From Gloeobacterales cyanobacterium ES-bin-313 (GTDB lineage: Bacteria > Cyanobacteriota > Cyanobacteriia > Gloeobacterales > Gloeobacteraceae), in the NCBI GenBank assembly GCA_014379585.1, contig JACMLN010000123.1:1-56741 (forward strand): 56,741 bases of DNA, read 5' to 3'. Under the pieces are notes generated by a model that did no database searches, had not been told where the DNA came from, and worked only from the letters and a program-made list of their open reading frames with translations. Every line of letters begins with the position of its first letter. Positions within the stretch are counted from its first letter, which is position 1. This document shows, piece by piece, positions 1 through 9,800 of the stretch. Position numbers and translations under genes: made by a program.

Positions 1-1715
1 CGGTGGTTGCCGATTTCGAGAACTTTGCCCTGTTCGAGAACCACGATCTGATCGGCGGTGATCACGGTCGAAAAGCGGTGGGAGATCAAGAGGGCGATTT
101 TGCCTTGGCGCAGATCGCGAAAGCGGGCAAAAACTTCGTGTTCAGCGCGGGCATCGAGGGCTGCTGTCGGTTCATCGAGGACAATCACGGGAGCGTCGCG
201 CATGTAGGCACGGGCAAGAGCGATCTTCTGCCACTGTCCCCCGGAGAGATCTTGCCCCTCTCGAAACCATTTGCCGAGCATCGTGCTGTAATTTTTGGGC
301 AGGCTGTCGATCAACGCCTGCGCACCGCTGCGCTCGGCGGCGAGGGCGATTTGTTCCACATCGTCGAGATCTTCCACCCGTCCGTAGCCAATGTTGTCGC
401 TGGCAGTGGCATGGTAGCGAACAAAATCCTGGAAGACAACTCCGATCATCTCTCTCAACTGGTGGGGATCGTACTCCCGCAGTTCCCGACCTTCCAAAAA
501 GATCCGACCCGCTGTGGGGGTGTAGAGTCCGCAGAGCAGTTTTACCAGGGTCGTCTTCCCCGAACCGTTTTCACCGACGAGGGCTGTACTCTGTCCCGGC
601 TTGAGGGTAAAACTGACGTTCTCAAGGACATTTTTCTCCGCTCCTGGATAGGCGAAGCTGACGGATTCGAGGCGAAAACCTTCTTCTATATGGGTAGGTA
701 CTGGGATCGGATTGGAAACGGGCAGGGTGCGAGGTTGGAGATCTAAGTAAGAAAACAAGTCATCTATAAATAGGTAGTTCTGATAGAAGCGGACACTGTC
801 TTCAAGCAGGGATTGCAAAAGGCGATTAAGTTGCAGAACTGCTCCGGCGTAGAGGGTGAGATCGCCAATGCTGAGAAGATGCCGCAGTGCCAACCAAACC
901 AGATAGCTATATAGCCCTGCGTAGCCTGTGGAATTGACAATACTGCCAAGAATCCGCGCTCCGCCTTTGCGAAAAGCGAGGTTGAGGGTTTCGCGATGGA
1001 CGGTTTCGAATAGTTCCTGAAATCTTTCGATCAAGTGAGGGCCGAGTCCAAACAGCTTGACTTCTTTTGCAGCTTGATCCGTGCCCATCAACGATTTGAT
1101 GTAGCTCATCTGGCGAGCTTCTGGAGTGCGGGCTTGAACAAGTAAATAGCCCGTGCGAGCGAATTTTACTGTCGAAATAAACAACGGAATCGAGGCAACG
1201 AGAAGAATGGGCACTACAAACCAACCCAAGCGCACCAGCAACACGATCAGGGAAATACTGCCGATCAGACTTTGGGTGATCCCGAGGAACTGACCCAGCA
1301 AGCTTAAAGGCCGATAGCCCGCTTCCCGCTGCGCCCGCTGGAGGGAATCGTAAAATTTCGGATCTTCAAAGTAAGTGAGATCCAACTCGTCGGCCTTGCG
1401 CAGAATTCGTCCATTGATCTGAAAAGTCAGCTTTTCGCCGTAGATCTCAGACAGCAAACTATTTCCGGTTTGGATCGCTGCACTAGTAGCAAGAAGAGCG
1501 AGTTCTAAACCAACAAGGCCGAAAGCTTGACCCGTTAGCGCTTCACCATCAACCCGCGTCGCTGCCTGGACAACCGTGTCGATAATCAACTTGCCGACCC
1601 AAAGCTGCGCCGCTGGGAGCACCCCTGAAAGAATAGTTAAGGCGAATAATCCAACACAAGCAATCGGGCCGCTTTCCCAAAGTAATTCGCCGATGCGCCG
1701 CAAACGCTTGATCAT
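1..1715 (-). CDS. ABC exporter, fused permease/ATPase (C-terminus off window)
   Basis: Half-transporter of the ABC-B exporter kind: an N-terminal membrane domain (about residues 1-320) followed by a nucleotide-binding domain. The ATPase part shows Walker A GENGSGKTT, a Q-loop (GVVFQDF), the signature DLSGGQ, Walker B with VLDEPTAALD and the switch His in ISHR, so it should be an active ATP-driven pump that works as a dimer in the membrane. The substrate cannot be read from sequence; relatives export lipids, peptides or drugs. The start is the ATG at 1715-1713 (MIKRLRRIGEL). At least 571 codons are present and the protein continues past the left edge. It is divergent from the DCC-family gene at 1792, with only 76 bases between them. 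Confidence 0.9.
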   Translation of the reverse strand, partial: MIKRLRRIGELLWESGPIACVGLFALTILSGVLPAAQLWVGKLIIDTVVQAATRVDGEALTGQAFGLVGLELALLATSAAIQTGNSLLSEIYGEKLTFQINGRILRKADELDLTYFEDPKFYDSLQRAQREAGYRPLSLLGQFLGITQSLIGSISLIVLLVRLGWFVVPILLVASIPLFISTVKFARTGYLLVQARTPEARQMSYIKSLMGTDQAAKEVKLFGLGPHLIERFQELFETVHRETLNLAFRKGGARILGSIVNSTGYAGLYSYLVWLALRHLLSIGDLTLYAGAVLQLNRLLQSLLEDSVRFYQNYLFIDDLFSYLDLQPRTLPVSNPIPVPTHIEEGFRLESVSFAYPGAEKNVLENVSFTLKPGQSTALVGENGSGKTTLVKLLCGLYTPTAGRIFLEGRELREYDPHQLREMIGVVFQDFVRYHATASDNIGYGRVEDLDDVEQIALAAERSGAQALIDSLPKNYSTMLGKWFREGQDLSGGQWQKIALARAYMRDAPVIVLDEPTAALDARAEHEVFARFRDLRQGKIALLISHRFSTVITADQIVVLEQGKVLEIGNH

Positions 1716-1791
1716 GTAATCCCCTCGGTACGCTTCTCCAGTGTGGCTCCCCAAAAAGTGCGATAGTGGAGACGTCAAACAGTAAAGTTTT

Positions 1792-2178
1792 ATGAAGTAC
1801 TATCTTGTCATTTACGACGGTTTCTGTAATCTCTGCTCGAACTTGGTGCAGATGCTGGAGCGCCTTGATAGTGGCCGTACTTTTCGGTATGTTCCCATGC
1901 AGGATGAGCCAGCTTTGGCCAACTGGGCAATTAAAACTGAGGACTGCCAAGCCGGAATGATTTTGATTGCACCTGATGGCGAGAAGCGTTGGCAGGGCAG
2001 TGAGGCTGCTGAAGAAATTGCGCGGTTGCTCCCTGGCGGAGAACTCTTTATTCAGGCTTACCGGAATCTGCCGGGTTTGAAGGGTGTTGGGGATGGCTGC
2101 TATTTGCAAATCCGCGATAATCGCTACAACTGGTTCGGGCAACGTGAACTCTACCGCAGCACTCTAGGACCGATCTAA
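1792..2178 (+). CDS. DCC-family thiol-disulfide oxidoreductase-like protein (DUF393)
   Basis: Small 128-residue protein with the family-defining N-terminal motif YDGFCNLC, that is D-x-x-C-x-x-C with cysteines at 12 and 15, giving a thioredoxin-like redox pair. The central VPMQDEPA segment and the length fit DUF393 (YuxK-like) proteins, which are predicted soluble thiol-disulfide exchangers; the physiological substrate is unknown for the family. No signal peptide is visible, so it should be cytoplasmic. It begins with ATG directly after a run of AAGTTTT and has no strong Shine-Dalgarno. Divergent from the ABC exporter. Confidence 0.85.
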   Translation: MKYYLVIYDGFCNLCSNLVQMLERLDSGRTFRYVPMQDEPALANWAIKTEDCQAGMILIAPDGEKRWQGSEAAEEIARLLPGGELFIQAYRNLPGLKGVGDGCYLQIRDNRYNWFGQRELYRSTLGPI

Positions 2179-2188
2179 CCGCAAAGTC

Positions 2189-2216
2189 TTGCATTGGAAG
2201 CCAAAAAAGTTATACT
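2189..2216 (+). promoter_or_regulatory. sigma70-type promoter of the 2262 gene
   Basis: A -35-like TTGCAT (2189-2194) and a -10 TATACT (2211-2216) are separated by 16 bases and lie about 45 bases upstream of the ATG at 2262, which also has a good Shine-Dalgarno (AAGGAG). Spacing and hexamers fit a housekeeping cyanobacterial promoter. Seen by eye only. Confidence 0.55.
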
Positions 2217-2261
2217 ACATGTGTAATACGCATTTGCTTTCAATTGTCAAGGAGATAAATT

Positions 2262-2597
2262 ATGCAAGCTCTGCCTCGGACATCGACCACAGAGATGGAA
2301 GTCACTAGCATTCGCCTCGAACGTGAACTCAAAGACAAACTCAAAGAGTTTTCCGGGGATCAAGGCTATCAGGCGTTAGTGCGGGATATTCTTTGGAACT
2401 ATGTGCATGAAAGGTCAGGCAATTTTGGCAGTCGGCTGACGCGATCCGATGTTCGCTCAACCATCCCAGCTACAGCCCGCCAAGAACAGCGATGTGCCCT
2501 GACAGGGAATGTCATCCGACCCAACGAGCCGATCTTGCTGGGATTGACCGCCCAAGGAAACCTCGTTCCCCTCAAAGCCGAAAGCCTCGCCGACTAG
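2262..2597 (+). CDS. small ribbon-helix-helix-like protein with C-terminal cysteine-containing tail
   Basis: 111 residues. Residues about 12-50 (MEVTSIRLERELKDKLKEF and on) have the alternating beta-strand then two-helix pattern of a ribbon-helix-helix DNA-binding domain of the CopG/Arc kind; the C-terminal half is different, with a single cysteine (RCALTG) and a hydrophobic end. I know similar short proteins from cyanobacteria but no assigned function. A strong Shine-Dalgarno (AAGGAGA, 8 bases before ATG) and a nearby promoter support the start. It converges with queF with one base between the stops. It could be a regulator; target unknown. Confidence 0.7.
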   Translation: MQALPRTSTTEMEVTSIRLERELKDKLKEFSGDQGYQALVRDILWNYVHERSGNFGSRLTRSDVRSTIPATARQEQRCALTGNVIRPNEPILLGLTAQGNLVPLKAESLAD

Positions 2598-2598
2598 A

Positions 2599-2991
2599 TC
2601 ACGCTTTTTCGTACTTGACATCGACGATCATGTGGACATTACCTCGCGGATTGAAATCCCCTTTGATCTTCGCACTGAGGGGATCGCAGGCTGCCACAAA
2701 GTCATCAAGGATCACGTTGACAACTTCTTCGTGGGAAATGTAACGTTCGCGAAAACCATTGATATAGAGCTTAATCGCCTTGAGTTCGACGATCTTTTCG
2801 TTGGGAACATAAATGAGTGTAATCGTGGCAAAATCCGGATAGCCAGAAAATGGACATTTGCACGTAAATTCCGGCATCTCGATCTGAATATCGTAGATTC
2901 TCCCAGGTCGGGGATTCGGAAATGTGATGAGCTGTCCTTCGGCTATTTTGCGCTCTCCGTATTTCATTTCTTCAGTCGTAGAGTCACTCAT
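2599..2991 (-). CDS. queF: NADPH-dependent 7-cyano-7-deazaguanine reductase
   Basis: 130-residue, type I (short) QueF. It reduces preQ0 (7-cyano-7-deazaguanine) to preQ1 with two NADPH, a step in making queuosine for the wobble base of certain tRNAs. The catalytic block CPFSGYPDFA carries the nucleophile Cys46 that forms the thioimide and the acid Asp53; the family NADPH-binding motif appears as ELKAIKLY, followed by the typical FRERYISHEE segment. Length equals that of the Bacillus-type unimodular enzyme. The start ATG at 2991 precedes MSDSTTEEMKYG. Upstream, on the minus strand, a TATACT -10-like hexamer lies near 3024-3029. Function assignment is firm from the motifs. Confidence 0.95.
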   Translation of the reverse strand: MSDSTTEEMKYGERKIAEGQLITFPNPRPGRIYDIQIEMPEFTCKCPFSGYPDFATITLIYVPNEKIVELKAIKLYINGFRERYISHEEVVNVILDDFVAACDPLSAKIKGDFNPRGNVHMIVDVKYEKA

Positions 2992-3365
2992 GGATGGCTT
3001 TTTCCGTGTAAATAGATATTTTTAGTATATCGCATTTCCGTGAAAGGGTATTTGACAATGGGTGTAGCTATCTTTTCGAGGACCCAGGGAATGCTTATGG
3101 TATGTTCGTTGGCGTGAGCTTTATTACGATCCCAGTTTGTATGCGCACTAGATCACGCAAGTTTCCAAAGATCCGTAGCCTAATGGTATACACAGCAACA
3201 TTGATTTTGGATTTGGTTTGCAAGAGTGTAGTTACTTAGCATTACATAACTTTGTGGGGCTCATGCTTGAGACATAGGGGTTTGTGCAGGGTTCTTGAAG
3301 CCGTTAGACAAAGTTCGGGTTTGTGAAACCACTTTAGTAGTGAAGACATTTAGACGGGATTAGAC
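2992..3365. other. 374-base gap upstream of the lipid-synthase cluster
   Basis: No coding region or RNA gene could be supported here. It should hold the queF promoter on the minus strand (TATACT at about 3024-3029) and the promoter of the biosynthetic cluster on the plus strand. A TTGACA at 3052-3057 has no well-spaced -10. The next gene has no clear Shine-Dalgarno before its GTG start. Confidence 0.5.
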
Positions 3366-6300
3366 GTGGTGAATTTGGAATCTGTGCATCGCCTTGCAGC
3401 TGCCGCCATTGCTGCACCTTTAGGTGAGGAGACGAAATGGGCTGGAGGCGATAGCCATCTTTTGGTTATCGACGATGGCTCTGTCCTGGTAGAGAGCCTG
3501 GTGCAGGTTCTCAAAGCCTCTGGGGCTCGCCCCCTTGTCGCCCAATCTGTAGAACGTGCCGTAGGCGCGCCTACTTTTGGTGTGGATTGGCAAGATATGA
3601 CTTCTGTGGAAGCTTTGGTGGCGCGGGTTCGACAGGTCACCCCCCAACTCAAAGGTATTTTTCATCTCAGCACCAACCCGCTTCCTTTCGATGCTGATTG
3701 GGTGGAGAAGGCGCTGAAGGGCTTGCGGGGAGCGATTGCTGTGGCTCGTGGTGTGAGCCTCACAAATGCTGATCCCCTGGAGTTTCTCTACTTCATCACA
3801 GCCCAAGGGGGGCGATTTGGCCTGGGCAAGAGCGGCACCGTCGATGCTCTCGCCGTCGGTTTAGAAGGGTTAGCCCATCCCTTGCGCATGGAGATGCCAA
3901 AAACTGCTTTTCGTTCCATCGACCTTGATCCCCAGGATTCGCCAGTGGTACAAGCGAACAGCTTGCTGGCCGAATTGACGGCGACAGAGATTCCTTACCG
4001 AACAGCTTATGGATGGAAGGGTGGTGAACGGGCAACTTTAAGTGTGCTCTCGGTGCCAATTTCACAACAGACTTTGAGTTTAGAACCAGGATCTGTGGCG
4101 GTTTTTGCAGGAGGGGCACGCGGGATCGGTGCGGTTTGCGCAAAAGGATTGGCAGAGCGCATTCGTTGTCGGGTCGTTTTCTTAGGTCGCACGCCGCTGA
4201 GTGAAGAGGCAGAGACCTTAGCGAGCCTTGATGCAGCGGAACGCCAAAAGCGTGGCGATCAGTTTATGAAAGAGTACAAAGCCAGCCATCCTGGTTGCAC
4301 ACCGAAGGCACCACGAGAAGCTTGGCGCAAGAAGTTGCAGGCTGTGGAGACGGTGGAAACCCTCAACGCCATTCGCGCACTCGGTTCAGAAGCTTACTAC
4401 TATGCTGTCGATGTTCGGGATCGCTCGGCAGTGACAGAACGCTTCAGCGAAGTGAAAGCGCGCTTCGGTCAACTCGATGTGGCGGTGCATGTTGCTGGTT
4501 TGGGCGGGGTGGATACAGACCGGATGCTCGTGCGCAAGGAGTGGGGGATCATCGATCAAGTCCTCGAAACCAAAGTGATCGGGGCAGTGAATATTTTGGG
4601 CGCAGCCGAAGCTGTCGGCGCGAAGCTGTTTATTGGTTTTGGTTCCATCGCCAGTCGGTTTGGCAACTCAGGTCAAGTGGACTACGCCAGCGCAAATGCT
4701 CTACTGACTGGACTGGTTCGTGCCCACAACCTGAAAGGCAGTAAGACCGTCGCCCGTGTTTTGGGTTGGGGTGCCTGGGACGGTGTCGGCATGGCAGTCA
4801 GTGGCCCAACCAAAGATGCGTTGATGGCGTACGGTGTGCGCTTTATCGCCCCTGAGCAGGGAGCAGAGTGTTTTTGCAATGAGTTAGTGGCGGGGATCAG
4901 CCCAAGTAGCCCAGGAGAAGTGTACCTGTCACCAAGTTGGACGGGTCTCACCGAGATGCTAGAAAATCAGGCTCCTGCTTTGGATATAGGTGAGTCCGAG
5001 CCGAAGAAATCCTTGATGGGGGAGGTGGTCGAAGTCCGCGTGGGGGAGTACCTGAGGGCTGAAAATTGGCTCGATCCCAAGGCGATTCCATTTATCGATC
5101 ACCACCGCTACGAAGGAACCGGTTGGGTGCCTGCGGTGATGGGCATGGAAGTCTCGACTGCGGCGGCAGCAGCCCTTTTCCCGAATTTGCAACCTTTTGC
5201 CCTCCGCGATGTAGTGCTTAAAAAAGCCGTGCGCCTCGTGCGCGATGAGTCGGTCAAGTTGATCACTGAAGTCCGCTTCGAAAAAGTGGTGGGAGATGAG
5301 ACCCTTGTACACTCGACAGTTTCTGCCCAATTCAAGAACCGTACCTGGGTATTTGCCGAAGCCCAAGTCGTGCTCGGCAGTAGCGAAGCACAGTTTGCGG
5401 ATGGGATCGACGACAGTGCCGAACATTACGGACACCTTGCCATCGACCAAGAGCCGGGAGAAATTGTTCACCAGACCCACAAAGATCTTTATCCCTGCAA
5501 CTGGCTACGCTTCCAGACCAGTGGGCCGACGTTCCAGGTGATCGATACGATGACCATGAACGTCAAGGCTGGCCGCGTCGAAGGCACCATGGTCAGCACT
5601 GCTGATATGGATGGCATTTATTTTCCGATGACGATGATGGATGGGGTCTTCCAGGCTTATGGCGTCTTGCTGTGCGAAATTTTGCAAGCTTGGGCAGGGC
5701 CACCGCTGTGGATTGGCGAAATGCGTTGGATTCCCGGCTGTGCCTCCGTCAAGAAGACAACCTACGCGATTCGCGCCAACCTTGAAGACAAGGTCACCTA
5801 CCCGATTCTGCACATGTTCGATCCTAGTGGTCGTTGTGTGATTCGGATGCAGCGCGGTGAACAAGGTGGCACGAGCATGAAGGAACTAGCGGAGCAAGCC
5901 CGCACGAAGACGGCTGTTGACCCTGCCCCCGCTGCGATTCCAACTCCGACTGTGGTTCAAACTCCCGCTGTGATCTCGACGCCTTACTTGGGCGACATCA
6001 CGGAAGAAATTCCTGGCCGCTTTTTGCGCGCTGAAAAGCTGATGGATCCAGCCAGCGAGATTCTGCTCAAAGACCACAAGATCTACATCTTCATTATTGT
6101 GCCAGCGGTCTACTACATGGAAGCTGCCATTGAAGCCGCTGCCCGTCTACGACCAAGCCAGCCACCCTGCGCCCTGTTGGACTTCCAGATTCATCAAGCC
6201 ATGCATCTGATCAAAGATCCGCAAATGCTTTATACCGAGGCGGAAGTCGTCGAAGAAGGCACGAAAATCCGTCTGTACTCTCGCAAGGGCGAAACCAAAA

Positions 6301-6809
6301 AGCTCCATGCTGAGGGGATCGTTGGCCATGGCTCTGTTATTCCTCTAGGGCGGATGGATACCTGGAAATTACAAAATTCCGAAAGTCGGATGAGCGACGG
6401 TCTCTACCCCCATCGCTTTCCCAACGGCCCGATCTTCCAGGTGATCGAAAAGATGGAACTCTCGGACAACCACTGGTCTATTTCGCAACTGCGGCTGACT
6501 AACGATGTTGCATCGGATCGCTGGTTGCCAATCACCCTTTTAGATGGTGCTTTCCAGGTGGATTCGGCTACCCGCAGTGGGTTTGACAATACCAGTGGAC
6601 TGCCCAAAACATTTAAATCTCTGCGCTGGTCGCCTGGAGTGGCTAATGCAGAGCGCGTCGTCTGTTTCTCAAAGACCCCCGACAGCACACCTGATGGTGC
6701 TGGGGAACTCTTCTTTATAGACGAGCAGAACAATATTCTCTTGCACCTTGCAGGGATTACACTCACCTCCGCCCTACCCGCAACCATTGGTTTGAGGAGC
6801 AAAGTATGA
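3366..6809 (+). CDS. PfaA/Hgl-type polyketide synthase subunit: ketoreductase plus two dehydratase domains
   Basis: 1147 residues. The order is: KR structural half (about 1-240), KR catalytic half (about 241-530) with the NADPH loop GGARGIG at about 248 and the active pair Ser427 and Tyr440 in YASANA, then two hot-dog dehydratase-like domains (about 565-830 and about 870-1130). DH1 has the full H-x3-G-x4-P signature (His580 HRYEGTGWVP). DH2 has His904 but Ile908 where the Gly should be (HKIYIFIIVP). Such KR and paired DH domains occur in PUFA synthases (PfaA/PfaC) and heterocyst glycolipid synthases, where they reduce and dehydrate the beta-keto chain on the carrier protein. It starts at GTG 3366 (in-frame stop at 3351) and overlaps the next gene by 4 bases, so the two subunits are translationally coupled. 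Confidence 0.9.
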   Translation: MVNLESVHRLAAAAIAAPLGEETKWAGGDSHLLVIDDGSVLVESLVQVLKASGARPLVAQSVERAVGAPTFGVDWQDMTSVEALVARVRQVTPQLKGIFHLSTNPLPFDADWVEKALKGLRGAIAVARGVSLTNADPLEFLYFITAQGGRFGLGKSGTVDALAVGLEGLAHPLRMEMPKTAFRSIDLDPQDSPVVQANSLLAELTATEIPYRTAYGWKGGERATLSVLSVPISQQTLSLEPGSVAVFAGGARGIGAVCAKGLAERIRCRVVFLGRTPLSEEAETLASLDAAERQKRGDQFMKEYKASHPGCTPKAPREAWRKKLQAVETVETLNAIRALGSEAYYYAVDVRDRSAVTERFSEVKARFGQLDVAVHVAGLGGVDTDRMLVRKEWGIIDQVLETKVIGAVNILGAAEAVGAKLFIGFGSIASRFGNSGQVDYASANALLTGLVRAHNLKGSKTVARVLGWGAWDGVGMAVSGPTKDALMAYGVRFIAPEQGAECFCNELVAGISPSSPGEVYLSPSWTGLTEMLENQAPALDIGESEPKKSLMGEVVEVRVGEYLRAENWLDPKAIPFIDHHRYEGTGWVPAVMGMEVSTAAAAALFPNLQPFALRDVVLKKAVRLVRDESVKLITEVRFEKVVGDETLVHSTVSAQFKNRTWVFAEAQVVLGSSEAQFADGIDDSAEHYGHLAIDQEPGEIVHQTHKDLYPCNWLRFQTSGPTFQVIDTMTMNVKAGRVEGTMVSTADMDGIYFPMTMMDGVFQAYGVLLCEILQAWAGPPLWIGEMRWIPGCASVKKTTYAIRANLEDKVTYPILHMFDPSGRCVIRMQRGEQGGTSMKELAEQARTKTAVDPAPAAIPTPTVVQTPAVISTPYLGDITEEIPGRFLRAEKLMDPASEILLKDHKIYIFIIVPAVYYMEAAIEAAARLRPSQPPCALLDFQIHQAMHLIKDPQMLYTEAEVVEEGTKIRLYSRKGETKKLHAEGIVGHGSVIPLGRMDTWKLQNSESRMSDGLYPHRFPNGPIFQVIEKMELSDNHWSISQLRLTNDVASDRWLPITLLDGAFQVDSATRSGFDNTSGLPKTFKSLRWSPGVANAERVVCFSKTPDSTPDGAGELFFIDEQNNILLHLAGITLTSALPATIGLRSKV

Positions 6810-9800
6810 CCGAGCGCGATGGCCTTGCAATTGTTGGCATCGATTGCCTCTTCCCCGAAGCGAACGGGGTAGAGGCTTTCTGGCAGAATGTTTTAGCCCG
6901 CCACTGTTCGATTCAGATGCTTGGAGAGCGCCATCTCCCAGAGCATCTGCGCTCTAAAGTCGAAAGCCGACTCAGTGCGGTGATGCCGAAGTTGGATGTG
7001 AAATCTCAACAGTTTCGCCTACCGCCGACGATCACCCGCAACTTCGATGTGCGGGTTCTACAGATGTTAGAGATCGTACGACGTTTGTTTGCCGAGCACA
7101 CCAACCTCAAAAAGGAGTCGCTTCTCTCGCTCCTGTGCAGTCAAAAAATGATGCCCCGCGAGCAGGCGAGCACCTCTTTGGAGCGGCGATTGCAGGTCAT
7201 GTCTTTCTTTGAAGAAATGAAAGCCATGCAGGGTCTGGACGCTGAAACTGCCGACGATATTCGTGGCCAGTTTGCTGAACTCTACGACCAAAGCTTCCCT
7301 CACCCTGGCTTTGAAGGCTTCTTGGCGGAATCTTCGAGTTTAATGACCTCGATCATCCCGAAGACCTTCGACTTTGGCGGTGGCCATATTGCCATGGATG
7401 CCACCTGCGCCAGCGTGATCACGGCACTCCAGATTGCTTGGGATGCCATTCACTGCGGCCACAACGATGCAGCCGTGATTGTTGCCATGTCCCCGGAGGC
7501 GGTTCCGTCGCGCTTCGTCCACTACGCTCAAATTGGCATCTTTACCCGCGATGCGGTGATGCCCTTCGACGAGAATGCTTCTGGCTCGGCTCTCGGTGAA
7601 GGAATCGGTGTCATGCTTGTCCGTCGCCTCAAAGATGCAGAAGCGGCTGGGGACAAGATTCATGGTGTGATTCGCGGCATCGGCGTAAGTTCCGATGGTG
7701 TGGGTTCTGGTTTCGTCGCACCTAAGCAGGACGGCCAAGTTCGCGCAATGCGGGCAGCCTACGCAATGTCAGGTGTCGATCCGAAGCTGATCCGTATGGT
7801 AGAAGCTCACGCCACAGGCGCTCCCAAGGGCGATATCACTGAACTCGAATCGATGCGGGAAATCTTCGGTAGTCCAGAGGATTGCCCTGACAAAATCGTA
7901 ACGGGTTCGGTGAAAGGCAATGTTGGCCACATGCTTGAAGCATCAGGAATGGCCAGCATCTTTAAAGTCTGCAGTGCCCTCAAAGATGGCATCTTACCCC
8001 CAACGATCTATCGGACGCTTCGGCCAGAATTGCTCGATGGCAGTACGCGCTTCGAATTGCTCAGCGAGCCAAAGCCTTGGCCGCAAAATGACGTTCGCCG
8101 CTTTGCGGCAGCGAGCTCCTTTGGATTTGGTGGTGTGAATGCACACATCATTCTTGAGGCTCACCCTTCGACAGCGAAGGATCTCCCCCTAGCGCAAACA
8201 ACGTTTTCTTTCTCATCCCCAACGGAGGCTCCCGTGACCACTGACCTGATAACTGCTCCCTCGACTGGCAGTTCTATAGCTGCTAGCGACTATGTAATGT
8301 TGTCGAATGCGGAGGTTGAAGCCGGCGTACTAGAAATCATCGCCAACTGCACAGGCTACGAAGTTGGCGAGTTGCAACTCGACCACGACTTAGATGCAGA
8401 TTTGGGTGTGGATTCCATCAAACACATGGAAGTGCTGCTTTCTGTGGGTGAGAAATTCAAAGTCCAAGCAGAAGAAGGCGACCAGATTACCGATTACCCA
8501 ACGATTGGGAAGTTGGTTGAGTTGGCACAGACGCGTCAGAACACTTCGACTGGTGAGCCGAGTGGAATGATGGCGGAGTTGATGGCAGGATTGCAGTCTG
8601 GCGATTTGCCTCCAGAAGCCGCAGAAAGACTGACGCAAATGGGTATCGCTGCTCCGACAGTAGAAGTGAATACCGTAGATGTTCCAGCCGTAGCGGCAGT
8701 TGTCGAAGCACCGAAAGCGCTTGAAACACCAGTTGCTCTGGTAGAGACGGTTTCCGCTCCAGTCGTTCCCGCTCCAGCCAATGATTATGTGATGCTCTCC
8801 AACGCTGAAGTGGAAGCCGGCGTACTGGAAATCATCGCCAACTGCACAGGCTACGAAGTGGGTGAGTTGCAACTCGACCACGACTTAGATGCAGATTTGG
8901 GAGTCGATTCCATCAAACACATGGAAGTACTGCTTTCTGTGGGTGAGAAATTCAAAGTCCAAGCAGAAGAAGGCGACCAGATTACCGATTACCCAACGAT
9001 TGGGAAGTTGGTGGAGTTGGCACAGACGCGTCAGAACACCTCGACTGGTGAGCCGAGTGGAATGATGGCGGAGTTGATGGCAGGATTGCAGTCTGGCGAT
9101 TTGCCTCCAGAAGCCGCAGAAAGACTGACGCAAATGGGTATCGCTGCTCCGACAGTAGAAGTGACAACCGTAGATGTTCCAGCCGTAGCGGCAGTTATCG
9201 AAGCGCCGAAAGTTTTGGAAGCCAAGGTTGAATTACCAATTGTGAAGGAAGCGCCGAAACCTGTAGTGGCTGAAACGCTAGCAACACCCGTCGTTGAAGC
9301 GAGCGTTCCAGCGCCACAATTGCCCGTTACCAACGAGGTTGGAAATGAATCTCTGGCCTTGGTGCAAAAAGCGGTAGCAACGCTGCGAAACTACGAACCT
9401 CACTGGGTTCACCCTCATCTTTCTTTAGTAGGCGATTTGGGTCTTTCTGAAACTGAGATGGCCAGTATTCGTCAGCAGTTGGGTCTTAAATCAGCCAACA
9501 TTAAAGACTTGACGATTCAGGCGATGGCTCAGGAAATTGGTGGAGTGCCAGTATCTAAATTGTCTGAACCTGCTGCGGTAGCAAGCCCTGAACCCAGTGC
9601 TTCAAAAAGCATGGAAGACTGGGTACTTGTTGTTGGTAAGGCAACTACTGATGCAGTTGGACTGGCGAAAGCGATCCACAAAGCGTTGAAGATCAGCAAA
9701 AACGCTTCCTTAAAGGTAGATATGCCGAGTGGCACGCGTTCCTTTGCCCTCGTTGTCGATCGTCAGGCCAGCTTAGAAACCTTGCAGGCGAGACTAGAGC

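Noticed and set aside
3-746. Long + strand reading frame opposite the ABC exporter
   Set aside because: It is the antisense shadow of the ATPase domain, whose Walker, signature and switch motifs are clear on the minus strand.
3175-3250. tRNA-like string GTAGCCTAATGGTA
   Set aside because: It resembles a D-arm, but no acceptor stem, anticodon arm or TTC-containing T-arm follows at the right distance.
8390-9333. Several minus-strand frames that repeat each other
   Set aside because: They are reverse shadows of the duplicated ACP-coding repeats, with no start signals.
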